From: Gnetum montanum
Taxonomy: Eukaryota > Streptophyta > Gnetopsida > Gnetales > Gnetaceae
Length of the DNA: 64,000 nucleotides
Reading direction: 5' to 3'
Assembly: GCA_015680685.1 (NCBI GenBank)
Contig: MNCI01023742.1
Location: forward strand, 106,489 to 170,488
Under the pieces are notes generated by a model. The model worked only from the letters and a program-made list of their open reading frames with translations, was not told where the DNA came from and ran no database searches. Positions 12,598 to 24,280 of this stretch are shown here, one piece after another; within the stretch, counting starts at the first letter, position 1; each line of letters starts with the position of its first letter. The position numbers and the translations under genes are program-made.

Positions 12598-13586
12598 TAT
12601 GAACTGATGGAAGTAACTGTAATTCTACCATAAGTGGTATATGATCATATGGTCTTGTTCATTATGGTAAGGCTTGATCTTGATTCTTCTCAACTTCTTC
12701 TTTAGAAATCAACTCTAGTATCCTGGTAACTTTAAAGAATTGAGTATCATACCAAATATAATTCAAAGTTTTAATGAAGAATGTTGTTGACCCATCTTTA
12801 TTAATTATTCCATAATAATTTGTAAATTGTGGTTCCTAATAGGTTCTATCCATCAACATTATCTATTCTTAAATTCTAGAATCTAATTAATCTACTGAAG
12901 ATTCAAAATAAGCAGAATATGCACTGGCTAATGGAATTGCATGTTGAATTAATGGAAACATCTTCTTCAAGTCAAGTTCATCTTCCAAAGATTCCTTTAT
13001 AGATCCATATCTTAGAAATTGATAAACACTGCTTCCAACTTTTGCATTGAAGTCTCCACAAAGAATAAATGAAACTGGATCAGTACAACTTAGGAATAAC
13101 TTCGTCTTCAGACATTCTTCTATTTGTTTAATTAAGTATATTCCTTGACAAAGTCTAACATCTGAACATGTTGGTTTGGCAATTAAATGTGTGTTAACCA
13201 TGCATACACATCTTCCTAATAGATGAACTTTTAGAATCATTGCTAGGGTTGTGTGATTTTTCCGAAATCTTAACTGTTCTTTTTTCCCATCTCTTGAAGT
13301 TCTAGAATTTCAAAAATAATATTTTCTAAACTCCATTCAAATCTTTGTACAAATTTAAACTTGGCTTCTTTATAAAAGATTGCACAACCATCCATGTTGA
13401 ATTTCTAGAATATGCTAATTTGTACAGCTCAAAAGAAAAACTTCCATAAGAACCTTTTTGCTTAAAAATATCTATGTATCCCATCTTTTCCAAATATGGT
13501 TGAAATAGATATAGAAATTCCCATGGTAAGACTTCTTGTAAGCATAAGACATTAGCATCCAAATCTTTTAATTCTGCTATGATATG
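12598..13586 (-). pseudogene. CCR4/PDE12-like exonuclease-endonuclease-phosphatase domain, captured copy
   Basis: This is a host-type nuclease domain (EEP fold). CCR4, nocturnin and PDE12 proteins of this family remove poly(A) or 2',5'-linked nucleotides with two metal ions. The minus-strand frame starts near 13586 with 'HIIAELKDLDANVLCLQEV'; the QEV glutamate is catalytic. Then come 'YLEKMGYIDIFKQK', 'CMVNTHLIAKP' (NTH motif), 'FILCGDFNAKVGSSVYQFL' (GDFN motif), 'EPQFTNYYG', 'LNYIWYD' (family LDYI.Y) and finally 'DHIPLM' (the SDH motif, SD weakened). So about 330 residues cover the whole catalytic domain with no intron across a kilobase. At least two frameshifts and a few stops break it. The spacing after GDFN (YQFL..GSI) is closer to PDE12 than to classical CCR4. 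It lies in the same strand sense as TE-4 and inside its LTRs, which suggests capture of a processed transcript. Confidence 0.75.
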
Positions 13587-14722
13587 TGGGTATTAATATT
13601 TGTGCCAATCCAAGGTCCATGATGGATATAGTGGATATTGTTTCTCACTCACTAGGGATCTTGCAAGCATGTTGTATGTTGCAACTTTCATTCTTATTAT
13701 TAGATTTTTGTCTAGATCATTTTTCTTCATGAGTATCATACTCCTTGTTGAAACAAGATTTTGTGTCTCCATGTTATTTTGCCCTATGTTTTGATTACAA
13801 GATGGATTAATATACCCTTTTTTTAAGGGTTGAAGATTGTTCTATCTCTTAAACTAATTCTCCAACTAATACATCAGCTATTCATTAACTAATACATCAA
13901 CTAATAATTAACTACATCAACTAAATAACTATATTATCTATTTTTGTAATTATATTATCTAATTTTAGTAATAGTTAATGACATCATATAATTTTAGTAA
14001 TCTGTAACTACATTATCTAATTTTAGTAATATATAATTACATTACCTAATTTTTAGTAATATTTAACTATATTATTTTTTATAACCTTTCTACCCCCCTT
14101 GATAACATGCCATAGTAATCTTAAGAATATATGTAAATCTTAAAGCTTAAAATGTCAAATGTATAGTATCATTGAATTATAAGGTGCCCAAATGATAAAT
14201 CTAACCTCACCATTGAGTCGGTGAAAAATGTTAGAAATGACTATTTATATGTTGAAAATGAACATTGTATGCTTGAGTTGTGTGAAAATTCAACTTGAGG
14301 CACTATATCAACCAAAGAGTAAAAACTAATTTTTGATTGCACCATTGAGCTTGGAAGGTTAGAAGCTATAGAAAACAACTTTTTAATCACCCCAAAAAGG
14401 CTTCCAAAATAAAAAATTATGGCTTGTCTACAAAACAAAACCTCAGGAGAGGTCACCCATCCCAGTTTACTCCAAAGCAAGCATGCTTGATACACCATGC
14501 CAAATTTTAAATTTGAAAATTATTTTTCCAAGTTGCTAATTTAAACTAATAGTTTAATAACAAATATTCGGGTTTCTCATTAATTGATGATATAAATTTT
14601 AAATTTTTGGGAGAATTTGCCATTTAGTTGCCACAGTCACGTGTTGTTTCAACGTCCACACAGTGGCCTTAGAGGCATTGATGGGCAACCTCGGAGGCAG
14701 TGATGGACGACATGGGAGGCAT

Positions 14723-14882
14723 TGATGGGCGGTGTATCTTAGGCAAACAGCTAAAAATATGACAAGGGTTTCAATGGTAGGCAAGGGTTTGTGCAGGCGT
14801 GAGTGATGGGCGGTGTATCTTAGGCAAACAGCTAAAAATATGACAAGGGTTTCAATGGTAGGCAAGGGTTTGTGTAGGCGTG
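14723..14882. repeat. 81-bp tandem duplication
   Basis: Two copies (14723-14803 and 14804-14882) begin 'tgatgggcggtgtatctt' and differ at only a couple of positions. It is preceded by shorter 'gaggca-tgatgg' repeats at 14668-14730. Confidence 0.9.
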
Positions 14883-16706
14883 GACGTTGTGGCACTGGCC
14901 AAAGGTTTTCGTCATGATGGCAGGTAGTAAAGTAAGACATGGTGTGCGATGGTAGCAAAAATAGGGGTAGCGCAGCCCCTGCAGGGCCTGCGCATCCTAC
15001 AATGCAGCGGGGTTAACCCTAATATCAGGGCAAAATGATTTTATATTATGCTGCTCTTGCTGCTGCCATGTGTTGGCCTTGCTAACAAGGTCTGCCTCCA
15101 TTCTTAGCCGCCTATTGGCCATTTTTTCCCTCACCTCTGTTCCGTTGTAATTTTGGTAATAATGTGGTTGAGCCGGCAGCTTGTCCGTTGATCCCTCAAA
15201 TGCAGCGCTTATTGTATCGTATCACAAAAATATATATGCCAACTAATATAGGGGGCAGCTGACTGCTTTCCTTCTTGCTTCTGCTATTTGAAATTGCTTT
15301 TCCCGAAGATAAATATCAAAATTTTAAGCTTGTCCTATTTCGGTATTTTTGTTGTTTCCGTAAAAATAGGCATATTCTGACTTTAGAGTTTGCCCTTGCA
15401 ACCACCAAATCGAACTTACGATTTAAAATTAAAATGTTTGTTATCAAAGAAAGTCCTTAGGCACAAGGCAATCCCCATAGCTTTTCCCCACAAACTAGAG
15501 CTGTTTGATGATATTGACAAATTTGCAGAATTAATCAAGAAGATAATAAGGATATGGCCCGATTCAAGGCCGTTTTATGTGTTGATCATGTCTCTTTTGA
15601 CACAATCCTTCCTTCCTCCCAACCTTACTTGAAGCATATGCTATTATGCTTGGCTCTTCATGATTGTTAATTGCTTGAGAAAAGAAAAAAACAAGAACTA
15701 GTCGGTGCAACCAGCTTTTGGAAAATTTCTGATACATTCCCTATCGGCAGTTGGTTGGACAATTCCATAAATATGCATCCTTTTATAATCGATGCTTGAT
15801 CTAATCCTGATAGCGTTAGAATTAACATCATCACAGAAACCAAAATGATCGATGTCTGATTTTAATTAAAGAATGACTATATCGCTCTGTCCAAAGTCTC
15901 ACATAGCCATGAAACTTTTCTTGGACAGCACAAGTCCCTTTTACGTAACTTTTAGCTAAACCCTGCATCATCCCCGAAACATGACAAAGAACATGGACGT
16001 TAAAGTGACATTTAGCATGAGAATATGCAGTATTACGTCCATAGGCCAACAAACCACATTGTATCTCCTTGATATATTTACTGAGATACCATTCTTGGTT
16101 TTTTAATAGTTGAGCTTAACACATTTTTTTCTAAGCATATAAAATGGCGCTGTAAATTTACGAAGCAACGTTTATATTATTTTTCTTACCAATAATCACT
16201 TGAAGAGGAATCTATGAAGAAAAAAAAAGAAGAATATAATGTCGCAACTAATATTTAATTATTATATATATATATTGCAACTAAAAAATATATGAAGAAA
16301 ATTAAAAATTTTTATTTTTATTTTTAAAAAATATATTTAAAATTTTTTATATTTATTTTATTGCCTCAATTGACATGATGGTTCGGTTGATGATAAAGTA
16401 GATAAATGGCAATTCTAGGTTTATTCCTGATGCTAAAATTTTGACTTTTTTTTTCTAAAATAATAAATTAATAATTTAATAATATTTTAATGTACATATA
16501 ACGAGAAAATTTAAACATCAATATCTCCCAAATTGTAAGTCCAATTGAGACAAAATTTGTACCGTTGAAATCATCTCGACGAGTACTACACATTGGACAT
16601 AGTTTTAGGGTTCAAAAATGAAGTTGAAATTTTCAAGATTTAAAAGGACCAAACTTGGAATATTCTAAATTACTTGGATAGTAAATTTCAATAAAATAAG
16701 ATTAAT

Positions 16707-17180
16707 TCAGGTCATAGTTACTAGCTTTCTGGAAAGAAATTTAACAATGACCCTAATCAACTATTAATTATAGTGTTAAAATGGGTAAGAGTTACCTGGA
16801 CCAGTATATCATTATCTTACCAACATCTTTTGTAATTGATGAAGCTTGATGAGGTGTGAGAAAATATTTATTGGTTAATGATATCCATGAAAGAAATTTT
16901 GTTGGATGGTGAGATCTAGATGCCTTGATCAATTATTCGTGAATCAGGTCATAGTTACTAACTTCCTGGAAAGAAATTTAACAATGACCCTAATCAACTA
17001 TTAATTATAGTATTAAAATGGGTAAGAGTTACCTGGACCAGTATATCATTATCTTACCAACATCTTTTGTAATTGATGAAGCTTGATGAGGTGTGAGAAA
17101 ATATTTATTGGTTAATGATATTCATGAAAGAAATTTTGTTGGATGCTGAGATCTAGATGCCTTGATCCATTATTCGTGAA
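16707..17180. repeat. 237-bp tandem duplication
   Basis: Copies 16707-16943 and 16944-17180 both begin 'tcaggtcatagttacta' and end 'attattcgtgaa'. Only a handful of differences are visible, so the duplication is younger than most of the decay in the element. Confidence 0.9.
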
Positions 17181-17330
17181 GTCAATGGAAAGGTATCATC
17201 TAACTTGCATCACAAATATATGGTACATCCAGTGATGATCAATGGCTTTTCATATGTTGTGGCTTCAAGGTTCATCATCAAGTTCATGTTGAAGTTTGGC
17301 CCATGGTTTTGAATGGTCCTTGGGTCGTGG

Positions 17331-17346
17331 TTTTCCCTGATAGCAA
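17331..17346 (-). promoter_or_regulatory. TE-4 primer binding site (iMet type)
   Basis: The minus strand TTGCTATCAGGG matches the common plant TGGTATCAGAGC primer site at most positions and sits one base inside the LTR. Confidence 0.6.
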
Positions 17347-17347
17347 T

Positions 17348-17984
17348 TGTGACATCCTGTCCTCGGATGTTATGGAAAACATCAAATATACGATATATTA
17401 GACATTATGCATATGAAGAAAACATACCAAATGCAAAATATAAGCAATATTTATCATTATGTATAAAGGAAATAATAGGAAAAATGTAGAAAAGAAAATA
17501 AAAGAATGTTTTATTAATATGGAAGATTGTATTTGGATCGTTCTCTGAGAGTGTTTCTTGGGGTTTTCTTCCTTTAGCATCTATCTCTTAGAGGCGATCC
17601 AACACTACCACCATAGTTAGGTCTATAACTTGGCCAAAAGGGTGGGCCTATCCCCTTCCTATCCCACTTCACCCAGCTTCCTATGACTTGCCTATATCGG
17701 CTTTGCCACCCCATGACTTGCCTATACTGGCTCCACCATTCCCATGACTTGCCTGCACTGGCTCCACCATTCCCATGCTAGCATGACCTCTAACCCTAGG
17801 TATAAATGCCTTAGGTTAAATCCCCAAAGGTTCTTTAAGAAACATGTCCATTATTACAACATTCCCTTTTGGGTCTTAATCACAACTACCATTTTTGGGT
17901 CTTGTTAAGATAACAATAACACTTGTTATGAAAGGACACCATCTTCATTAAGTAACCACATCATTTGGGAATGGGGATGTGACA
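17348..17984 (-). repeat. TE-4 5' LTR
   Basis: 637 bases, matching 11800-12437. The primer binding site (minus strand TTGCTATCAGGGAAAA, 17331-17346) lies just inside it. Confidence 0.9.
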
Positions 17985-18970
17985 CTAAGTAGCCATACTA
18001 TGACACATTGGGAGAAAGTCATAGTGTAGTGTCTTAGACTTGAATCAATAGTATCAAAAAATCAATTTTGATTTATGCCATGGAGATATACTCTAGAGGA
18101 TTTTTTTTAAATAAAAATTGATGGAGAAATTTAAAAAATATAGGAAAAATGTACATGTGATCTTCATTGACTTGAAAAAAGTATATGGTAGAGTGCTTAA
18201 AGATATTATTTAGTGGACCTTATAGAGGAAAAAACATCCTTGATAAATATATTAAAATAATTCAAGACATGTATGAAGGAGATGTCACTAAAATTAGAAT
18301 ATCTTATGGAATAACATCTAATTTTCTAGTAACATTAAGTCTATATTTAGGGGCTACACTTATCTCTTACTTATTTGTGATTATAATAAATGAATTAATA
18401 AATAAAATTTAAGATGAAATCCCTTTGTGTATGTTATATATAAATGATATTGTGTTGGTGGATACAATTTAAGAAAATATTGTTGCTAGAAAGAAGAACT
18501 AGAAACATGTTCTAGATTCAAAAGGCTTAAAAATTAGAAAAAGTAAGAGAGAATATATGGTATGAAATTTTAATAACAACATAAATAGTCGTGAAATAGA
18601 TGTGACTATTCAAGGCAAAAAAATTCCCTCAATATAAATAGTTTTGGTACCTAGGATCAATGCTCCAATCATATAGTGAAATTGTTAAACATATTAGAAA
18701 TAGAATTGAAATAGGATGGTGAAAATGGAGACAGGTTAGTGGTGTTTATTATGATAAAATAATACTAATAAAGTTAAAAGAGAAATTTTTTAGAACAAAA
18801 ATTAGGCCTGCTATCTTATATGTTGCTACATATTAGATAGTACAAAAGAGGCATGAACAACAAATCAGTGTGGTAGAAATGCAAATGCTTCAATGGATGT
18901 TGAATGCTACTAGAAGAGATAAATTACATAATACAAATATTAGAGGAAGACATGAACTAGCTTCACTTAT
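17985..18970 (+). pseudogene. LINE (second copy), 3' half
   Basis: This continues the RT interrupted by TE-4. The first residues (L-S-HTMTHWEKVI) follow directly on the last ones of the left half. 'VIFIDLKKVYGRV' (about 18148-18190) is the palm D-x-KAYDRV motif. 'MLYINDIVLV' (18431-18460) corresponds to the YADD catalytic box, altered to YIND. Further on the C-terminal 'KWRQVSG'-like block and 'MQMLQWMLNATRRDKLHNTNIR' region (about 18870-18950) match the end of plant LINE proteins. The frame is lost at about 18970, where a PPT-like sequence and the LTR of TE-5 begin. Confidence 0.8.
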
Positions 18971-18987
18971 TTTGTGTGGGGGAGGAT

Positions 18988-19537
18988 TGTGAGAGATGTC
19001 TTGGGATAGTAGCTCTCTTGGGCCCGCCCCATAGTTTGAGGACCATGGAACACTCTGAGGTGCCCTCGAGTGGCACTCAAGTGTTGCAAAATCCATTCTA
19101 GCTTGGTAGTACCAAGTCTACAATAGGACTTCCTTCTATTGCATCCCTTTTCAAGTCATTTGTATGCTACCCTCACTTGGAGAACTACACGGTCCAGATT
19201 CTATGGTGATCATAGATATGTAGGTAGCTAGGATTGGATAGTTTTAATGCAGTGCCATGCCAAACCTTGTACTAGATCGTGAGTAGTTTGTGGATGAGGC
19301 ACCCCATAGTAAATGCATCATCACCCTTCCTCCAATGATGTCTACAGGGTTTCTTGTGTACTATATGCTCAGTCCTTGATTAGAGTTCAGTTATTCTCCT
19401 TGAGGTGCATTCCCATATATTAAGAAGTTGTGTTGCTTATTCATTAGAGGCATATTTCCTAGGTCTTTTGCCCTAGATCCATTGGATCTTTAGGAACTCC
19501 TTGGGGTTCTAGAAAACATTAGAAAAACATTGTTACA
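18988..19537 (+). repeat. TE-5 left LTR
   Basis: Starts TGTGAGAGATG, ends TTGTTACA and is followed by an iMet-type primer site. It is also preceded at 18970-18987 by 'ttttgtgtgggggaggat', nearly the same polypurine tract that precedes the right LTR (see findings). Confidence 0.75.
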
Positions 19538-21690
19538 CATGGTATTAGAGTGTTTTTGTAATCATGTTGCGATAAGCATGTGCCCTTTGGTTGGGTTACA
19601 CAATTGAGCTTTTTCTATTTATGGTCCTTTTGGATAGATATCTGGTTGATATAGGATCATTCCTTATGTGTTAATTGAAGAGTTGCCTTATATTAAGATT
19701 CTTAAGCTCTTCATTATGGGGCCAATGTTGCATTTTAAGCAACTAATGTATGTTGTTCGCCTAGAGGATGTATACGCTTGCATTGTGGTGTTATCTTCCA
19801 TTGGTTTACTTGTGGTTGGACTAGTTGTGGTTTTACCTTGCTATAGAATAGGAGGGTTCTATTGGTAACTTATAAATTAATGTTTCTCAAGGAGCCCTTA
19901 CCTCTTATCTCCAATGATTCATCTGGGATGAATTAGACCTAGTTTTCACTTTGGTCTCCACCCAGTTGACATGTATCATGATGGCATTGATTGAATTGTG
20001 TAGGATGTAGTATCCTTGCACTCCTAGTCACTTTAGATATAGTGAGAATGGAAATTACAAGTTAGGACATGTTGGTTCCTAGGTACCTCAGGATAGAACA
20101 CCTTAAAACATGTGCTCATCTTGAGCCTTGTTCTGGGTGGATCAAGACTATCACTAGTAGACTTTGTATACTTGTGGTTGCAATTGTATGTTTGTCTAGT
20201 TGTGTAGGCATGTCTTCCTTGGTTATGTTTTCAAAGTTTGCATGCGTGTCACTTTCGCCATGTCTATTATTCGTAACACAAGTCTTTGTGCCCTACGTGG
20301 TGTGAAGATTTGTTGTTGGGATCTTTGAGGATGCATTTTGAGGACATTTGTGCCATCCCAAGGCTAAATGTTTATGGTCCTTATTTTTGACAACCCCTTG
20401 TGCTTCAAGCATAATGGCCCTTGTTGTGGATCTTTCATGTGTTGTGCTCTATTGGTTAAGTTGGTTGTGTTGCCATTGGTTCTGTAGCATCACTTATTTG
20501 ATTCATGACATTTCTTTCAATATTTTGATTCGAAGACCTTCTAGAGTAGGTCATCTTATTGTCTGTTCTTGTTGATACCTCACCTCTTTTGATGAAAGTA
20601 TTTCTTATGGATGCATCCTCTCTAATGTGCTCTTTGTAGTGAGGTTTTAATCCTTGTTGAGACTTATTATTAGTTAGGCCTTTGTCTCCCTCCTTATGTT
20701 TTGAGTTGAGATAATGCATCTCTATTACCTATGCCTCTTATGAATTATTGAGATTTTGATCCTGGTGGAAACCGAAGTTAGTGGGTAAGAACGTTTGTTG
20801 GATGTGAATGTTTGAATTTTGAGAGTGTTTTAGTTCTCTCTAAGTGTACCTCATGATATACTCTTTTGTGTGAGTGTATCTAATTGACCCTTCATGTTTT
20901 TCATGATTGACCTCTATGCGTGTTATTTAGGTCTTGCTCTCTATGAGATTGATATTTCTCTACTATGTGATCATGCTTGATGGTTATATATGAGGCTGAT
21001 GTGCTAATCATGTTCTTGTTAACTTCTTTCTTTCCAAGCTATTTTTTTGGTCTTGTAGGTAGTACAGATATAAAGATGTAGTTGGTGGTGACCTCACTTA
21101 ATTCTATGAGCACTATGGCTATGGGAAAGATGTGTTCTCTTGAGGCCTTCATGAATTGGTTACTTGGTCTTAGAATTGCAACATTGGATTTTGGATTTAT
21201 CAATACAGATGTTATGGTGAATTAGTTGGTACATCATGATTTTTTTGCCTCTCAATGCTGGGTGAGCACTAATAGAGGATGGTGGTCCATCCTAGACCCT
21301 ACAGATACTGGGTTAGTAGATGGCATAGAACAGTATCCCTAGCCATGCTAGATATTGATAGCCTAGGGGTGGTTAAAGCCTTGAGGTTCCATTGTGGTAG
21401 GTGGTGGATTCTTGGTTAGCGTCCTATGCTATTCGATTATTTCATTCATGTCTTGATTCATTTTCATTCGATGGAAGTCATGAAGTTGGTTCAATACGAT
21501 GGTTGTTCGGGTATGTGAAGTGATAGTTGTGTAGGGAATGCAGTGCGACAGATGTTCATGTACATGCACAGACAAAGACAAGTTTTTCTTAGAATAGCAT
21601 GGTGTAGCTTGGTGTGCTCGTAGTGGTCTAAACCCTTCAGCTTAGGATGGGCTTTGGTAGTTAGTCCTATAACGTTTTAGGGCTAGGTAG
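19538..21690 (+). other. TE-5 interior, left part
   Basis: It begins with an iMet-type primer site (19540-19550). Beyond that are only short open frames (for example 20069-20305) without recognisable domains. The last five bases, 'ggtag' (21686-21690), are the target site duplicated by TE-6. Confidence 0.5.
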
Positions 21691-22850
21691 TGTACTGCCT
21701 AAAATCGTCGGTCTTCGGCTGGAAGGAAACAAAGACCGTGGGATCGCAGGACAAGCACAGAAGACCCTACCTTAGCCTGAGGGCGAGCTAGAGTTCACGA
21801 AGGTAGAGTACCTTGAGTGGTCCGCACGCGGATTAGACAAGGATTTCCCCGAACGTATGCCAAAGTGCTATACGCTGGGTTATGCGTAAATGGCGTAAGG
21901 GACGTAAACGAGAGTGTAAACAACGTAACATATGTGAACAGAGCGTAAATGTAAACGAGTGTAAACAGAAACACATGTAAGAAATTAGTGTAAACTGTAA
22001 ACAATGGTATTATAGAGTCAAAGTACAGTGCACCGGTCTAACGCAGTTGTGATGGAACACAAGGCGGACGAAAAGCCCCGGTGGATGCAGGGTTGACTCG
22101 GCCAGTTCGCACGGTAGGCAGAGTGTAGAGACTGTGTGCACGACGTACAGGGCTTTCCAGCGTAAGAGGGTTTTAGCTCTAGTGCATAGCGTAAATGTCT
22201 CTGGTATGCTCTGGGATGTTTGCCAACCGACTTGGGCAAAGTGGAAAATCGGGGCTTTTATACCGGTTGTTACGCTAGACTCGGGTTAGGAGACACGTGG
22301 CACGTTGACCGGGTGCATACAATTTACAAATATACAACATATTACATCTGCTAGAAATATACGCAACATCAGGCCGGTGTACACGCTGGGCGTATACGCT
22401 GGACGTGGTGGGCGTGTGTGAACTTGGGTGGAGATGCTATGGACGCTGGGCATACACGCTGAGCGTATACGCTAACAATGGCTGGGCGTATACGCCGGGC
22501 GTGTACGCTGATGGTTGTCGACTTTCTTCAATTCTTGCTCTTCGGTGCTATCTTCTTTTTGTCTTTGGAGATTCCATGTCGGGCGTAAACATTTGTCGTA
22601 CCCACCGAGCGTACATGTGAGGCATGTACGTCGGGCATGTAAGCCGGATGTCTACGCTGGGCGTATACGCTGTGGGTGTTGGGTGTAGACACTGGGCGTA
22701 TACGTTGGTATTGCATGCTTAGTGAAAATTAAGTGTTTTGATCCCCAAAGTTGCAATGTGTGACACCAAATGTAGCTGTGGTTGTCCATGGGTCCCAGGG
22801 ACCTGCTTCTTGCTAGAGAAGTACCGAGCTCGAAATTTTGTGGTGTTTCA
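21691..22850 (-). repeat. TE-6 3' LTR
   Basis: 1160 bases. A TATA box on the minus strand (GGTATAAAAGCC) lies at 22253-22264. Four exact copies of the palindrome GCGTATACGC lie at 22390, 22463, 22486 and 22661, in the part upstream of the TATA box (U3 on the minus strand). Confidence 0.95.
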
Positions 22851-22867
22851 TTGCCCCCTCTTTGTTG
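22851..22867 (-). promoter_or_regulatory. TE-6 polypurine tract
   Basis: The minus strand reads AACAAAGAGGGGGCAA immediately before TGAAACACC, the start of the 3' LTR. TE-9 has AACAAAGAGGGGCCAT at the same place. Confidence 0.85.
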
Positions 22868-23685
22868 AGGTTTGGAGGAATCGACCCAAGAAGCATCGAC
22901 AAAGAAGTGCAAAACACCACAAGAAACTTGATATAGACTTTGTTCTTTGCCACCTGACTAGACGTCATCACACCGTGTTCAGTAGTACATGGGATCGAAA
23001 AAGTGAAATTTGTAGCTGGTAGGTGGAAAGAGATTGTGGGGATTGGCGACTTCCCAAGGGATTGCGCTTGGGAAGTGGGATGCTTAGGTGTGCGGCATGC
23101 TGGTCCTTGTCAATAGCCATTGTTTATCAGACTCGGAGTTCAGACATGCGATGTGCGTCCTTTGGGGGAACAAGGCTCTTGGTTAGTGTTCAAGATAACT
23201 TGTTGGCAAGACCAAAGCCACGGGAGGATGTGTTACATTCTTTGGAGGAACAAGGCCCGTGTTTAATTTTTAGGGGGGGCCTGTTGGTAGATAGCCAAAG
23301 CCATGCAACTGGATGCTTCTTGACCATTTTGGACATGAATGCTTGGTTTCGAGACAACTGCCTTCCCGCCTGGGGCTTATATGGGAAGTGCCAAGGGTCT
23401 CGCTTTCTTTTTTTTTGTTGGAGATTTGCATTGATCTTGTACTCATGCTCAGGTGCCAGGCCATGTGTTGCAACTGCTGTAACGTGGTGTAGTGTGCAAT
23501 AGTGTGCTCAAAGTTTTGAATGTATTCGGTGTATCGGAGGTTGGTAAATAGATATTGAATATATCAGTAATGGGAATGTACTAGTGAACGGTTTGATTTA
23601 GTCCTGCCATGTGTGCTGTGAACATTGTCCCATCTCGCTGCTTGCGATGAGGTGCATTCTTGTGCGAAAGCTTCAGGGTGTCATC
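22868..23685 (-). other. TE-6 distal 3' untranslated region
   Basis: No gene is recognised. A 159-codon frame on the plus strand (23023-23502) and short minus-strand frames have no known domain. The sequence next to the acceptor is recognisably shared with TE-9. Confidence 0.5.
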
Positions 23686-24268
23686 CTGCAAACACAACGC
23701 CAAGGAGACAAGAAAACCATTGGGTGAATAAACGAGCTTAGATTTGAATGGCTGCAAATCAAAAGTACTGGAGGGGATTCTGAGCACTATGTATGAATGG
23801 TGGCGATGTTGATAAGATTGTGTGCTGGTGACTGATGTGGTGATTCTGATGAATGAGTGTGGCTATGGAGTGAAGATTCGGAGATGAACGTGCCAATTTA
23901 TAGTCTTAGCAGACTATCATGGGTTAGTTTTATGTTGTAACCCATTGGACATTACTGGTTTAGCATCGTGGTGGACGTTACTTTGCCAGTTTCTAGTCTT
24001 GGCGAACCATGCAGAGGCAAGCTAGTTTATAGTCTTAGCAGACTCTGATGGTTGTGACGGTGGCAGTTTACTGTCATGCCGGATGGGTGCTAGTTTATCG
24101 TCATTGCGGACACTGTAGGGCACCGGTTTATTGTCATGATGCCAGGACAGTTGTGGTGTCAGTTTTAAGTCGTAACCCAGGACTGTTCTGTGGTATCAGT
24201 TTACCGTCATGATTCTAGGACGAGTTGTGGTATAAGTTTATAGTCATGATCCCAGGATTTGCACGTAC
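23686..24268 (-). other. Putative 3' untranslated intron of TE-6
   Basis: On the minus strand the donor GCTCAG|GTACGT lies 13 bases after the pol stop. The acceptor tract ends TTGTGTTTGCAG|GATGA at 23686. The 583-base interval contains the AGTTTA array. TE-9 has the same arrangement with a 581-base interval (57695-58275), so the exon/intron layout looks conserved. Confidence 0.55.
23895..24262 (+). repeat. AGTTTA-core array downstream of TE-6 integrase
   Basis: About ten diverged units carry the pattern 'agttta(t/c)(a/c)gtcatgat-ccaggac', spaced 30-45 bases. In the minus-strand sense of the element this is the first part of the 3' untranslated region, inside a putative intron. Confidence 0.75.
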
Positions 24269-24280
24269 CTGAGCTTGTAC

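Larger units (their letters stand above)
13587..17347 (-). other. TE-4 interior without recognisable genes
   Basis: I see no retroviral domain on either strand. The region includes a TAATTACATTA-like AT-rich stretch (13850-14090), two tandem duplications (14723-14882 and 16707-17180, listed separately) and a G/C-richer patch at 14600-15200. Plus-strand frames near 15275-15632 and a minus-strand frame at 15831-16052 are open but unrecognised. They may be more captured host sequence. Confidence 0.45.
11800..17984 (-). mobile_element. TE-4: non-autonomous LTR element carrying a captured EEP-domain gene
   Basis: Terminal repeats 11800-12437 and 17348-17984 start TGTGACATCC and end GGGGATGTGACA. 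They agree at roughly nine positions in ten by eye. Perfect 5-bp duplications 'ctaag' lie at 11795-11799 and 17985-17989, and the element splits a LINE RT exactly there. On the minus strand TTGCTATCAGGG beside the right LTR resembles the tRNA-iMet primer site (TGGTATCAGAGC), and CCTAAGGGGGGTAGA beside the left LTR is a polypurine tract. So it runs on the minus strand. The 4.9-kb interior shows no gag, RT or integrase. Instead it carries a CCR4/PDE12-like domain at 12598-13586. Confidence 0.9.

Noticed and set aside
22390-22700. Repeated GCGTATACGC considered as a CRISPR-like or satellite array
   Set aside because: Spacing is irregular, the copies sit in LTR U3 regions and there are no regular spacers. 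A regulatory palindrome explains it better.
23023-23502. 159-codon plus-strand frame in the 3' region of TE-6
   Set aside because: No recognisable domain, no splice or promoter context, and it overlaps the 3' untranslated exon of the element on the other strand.
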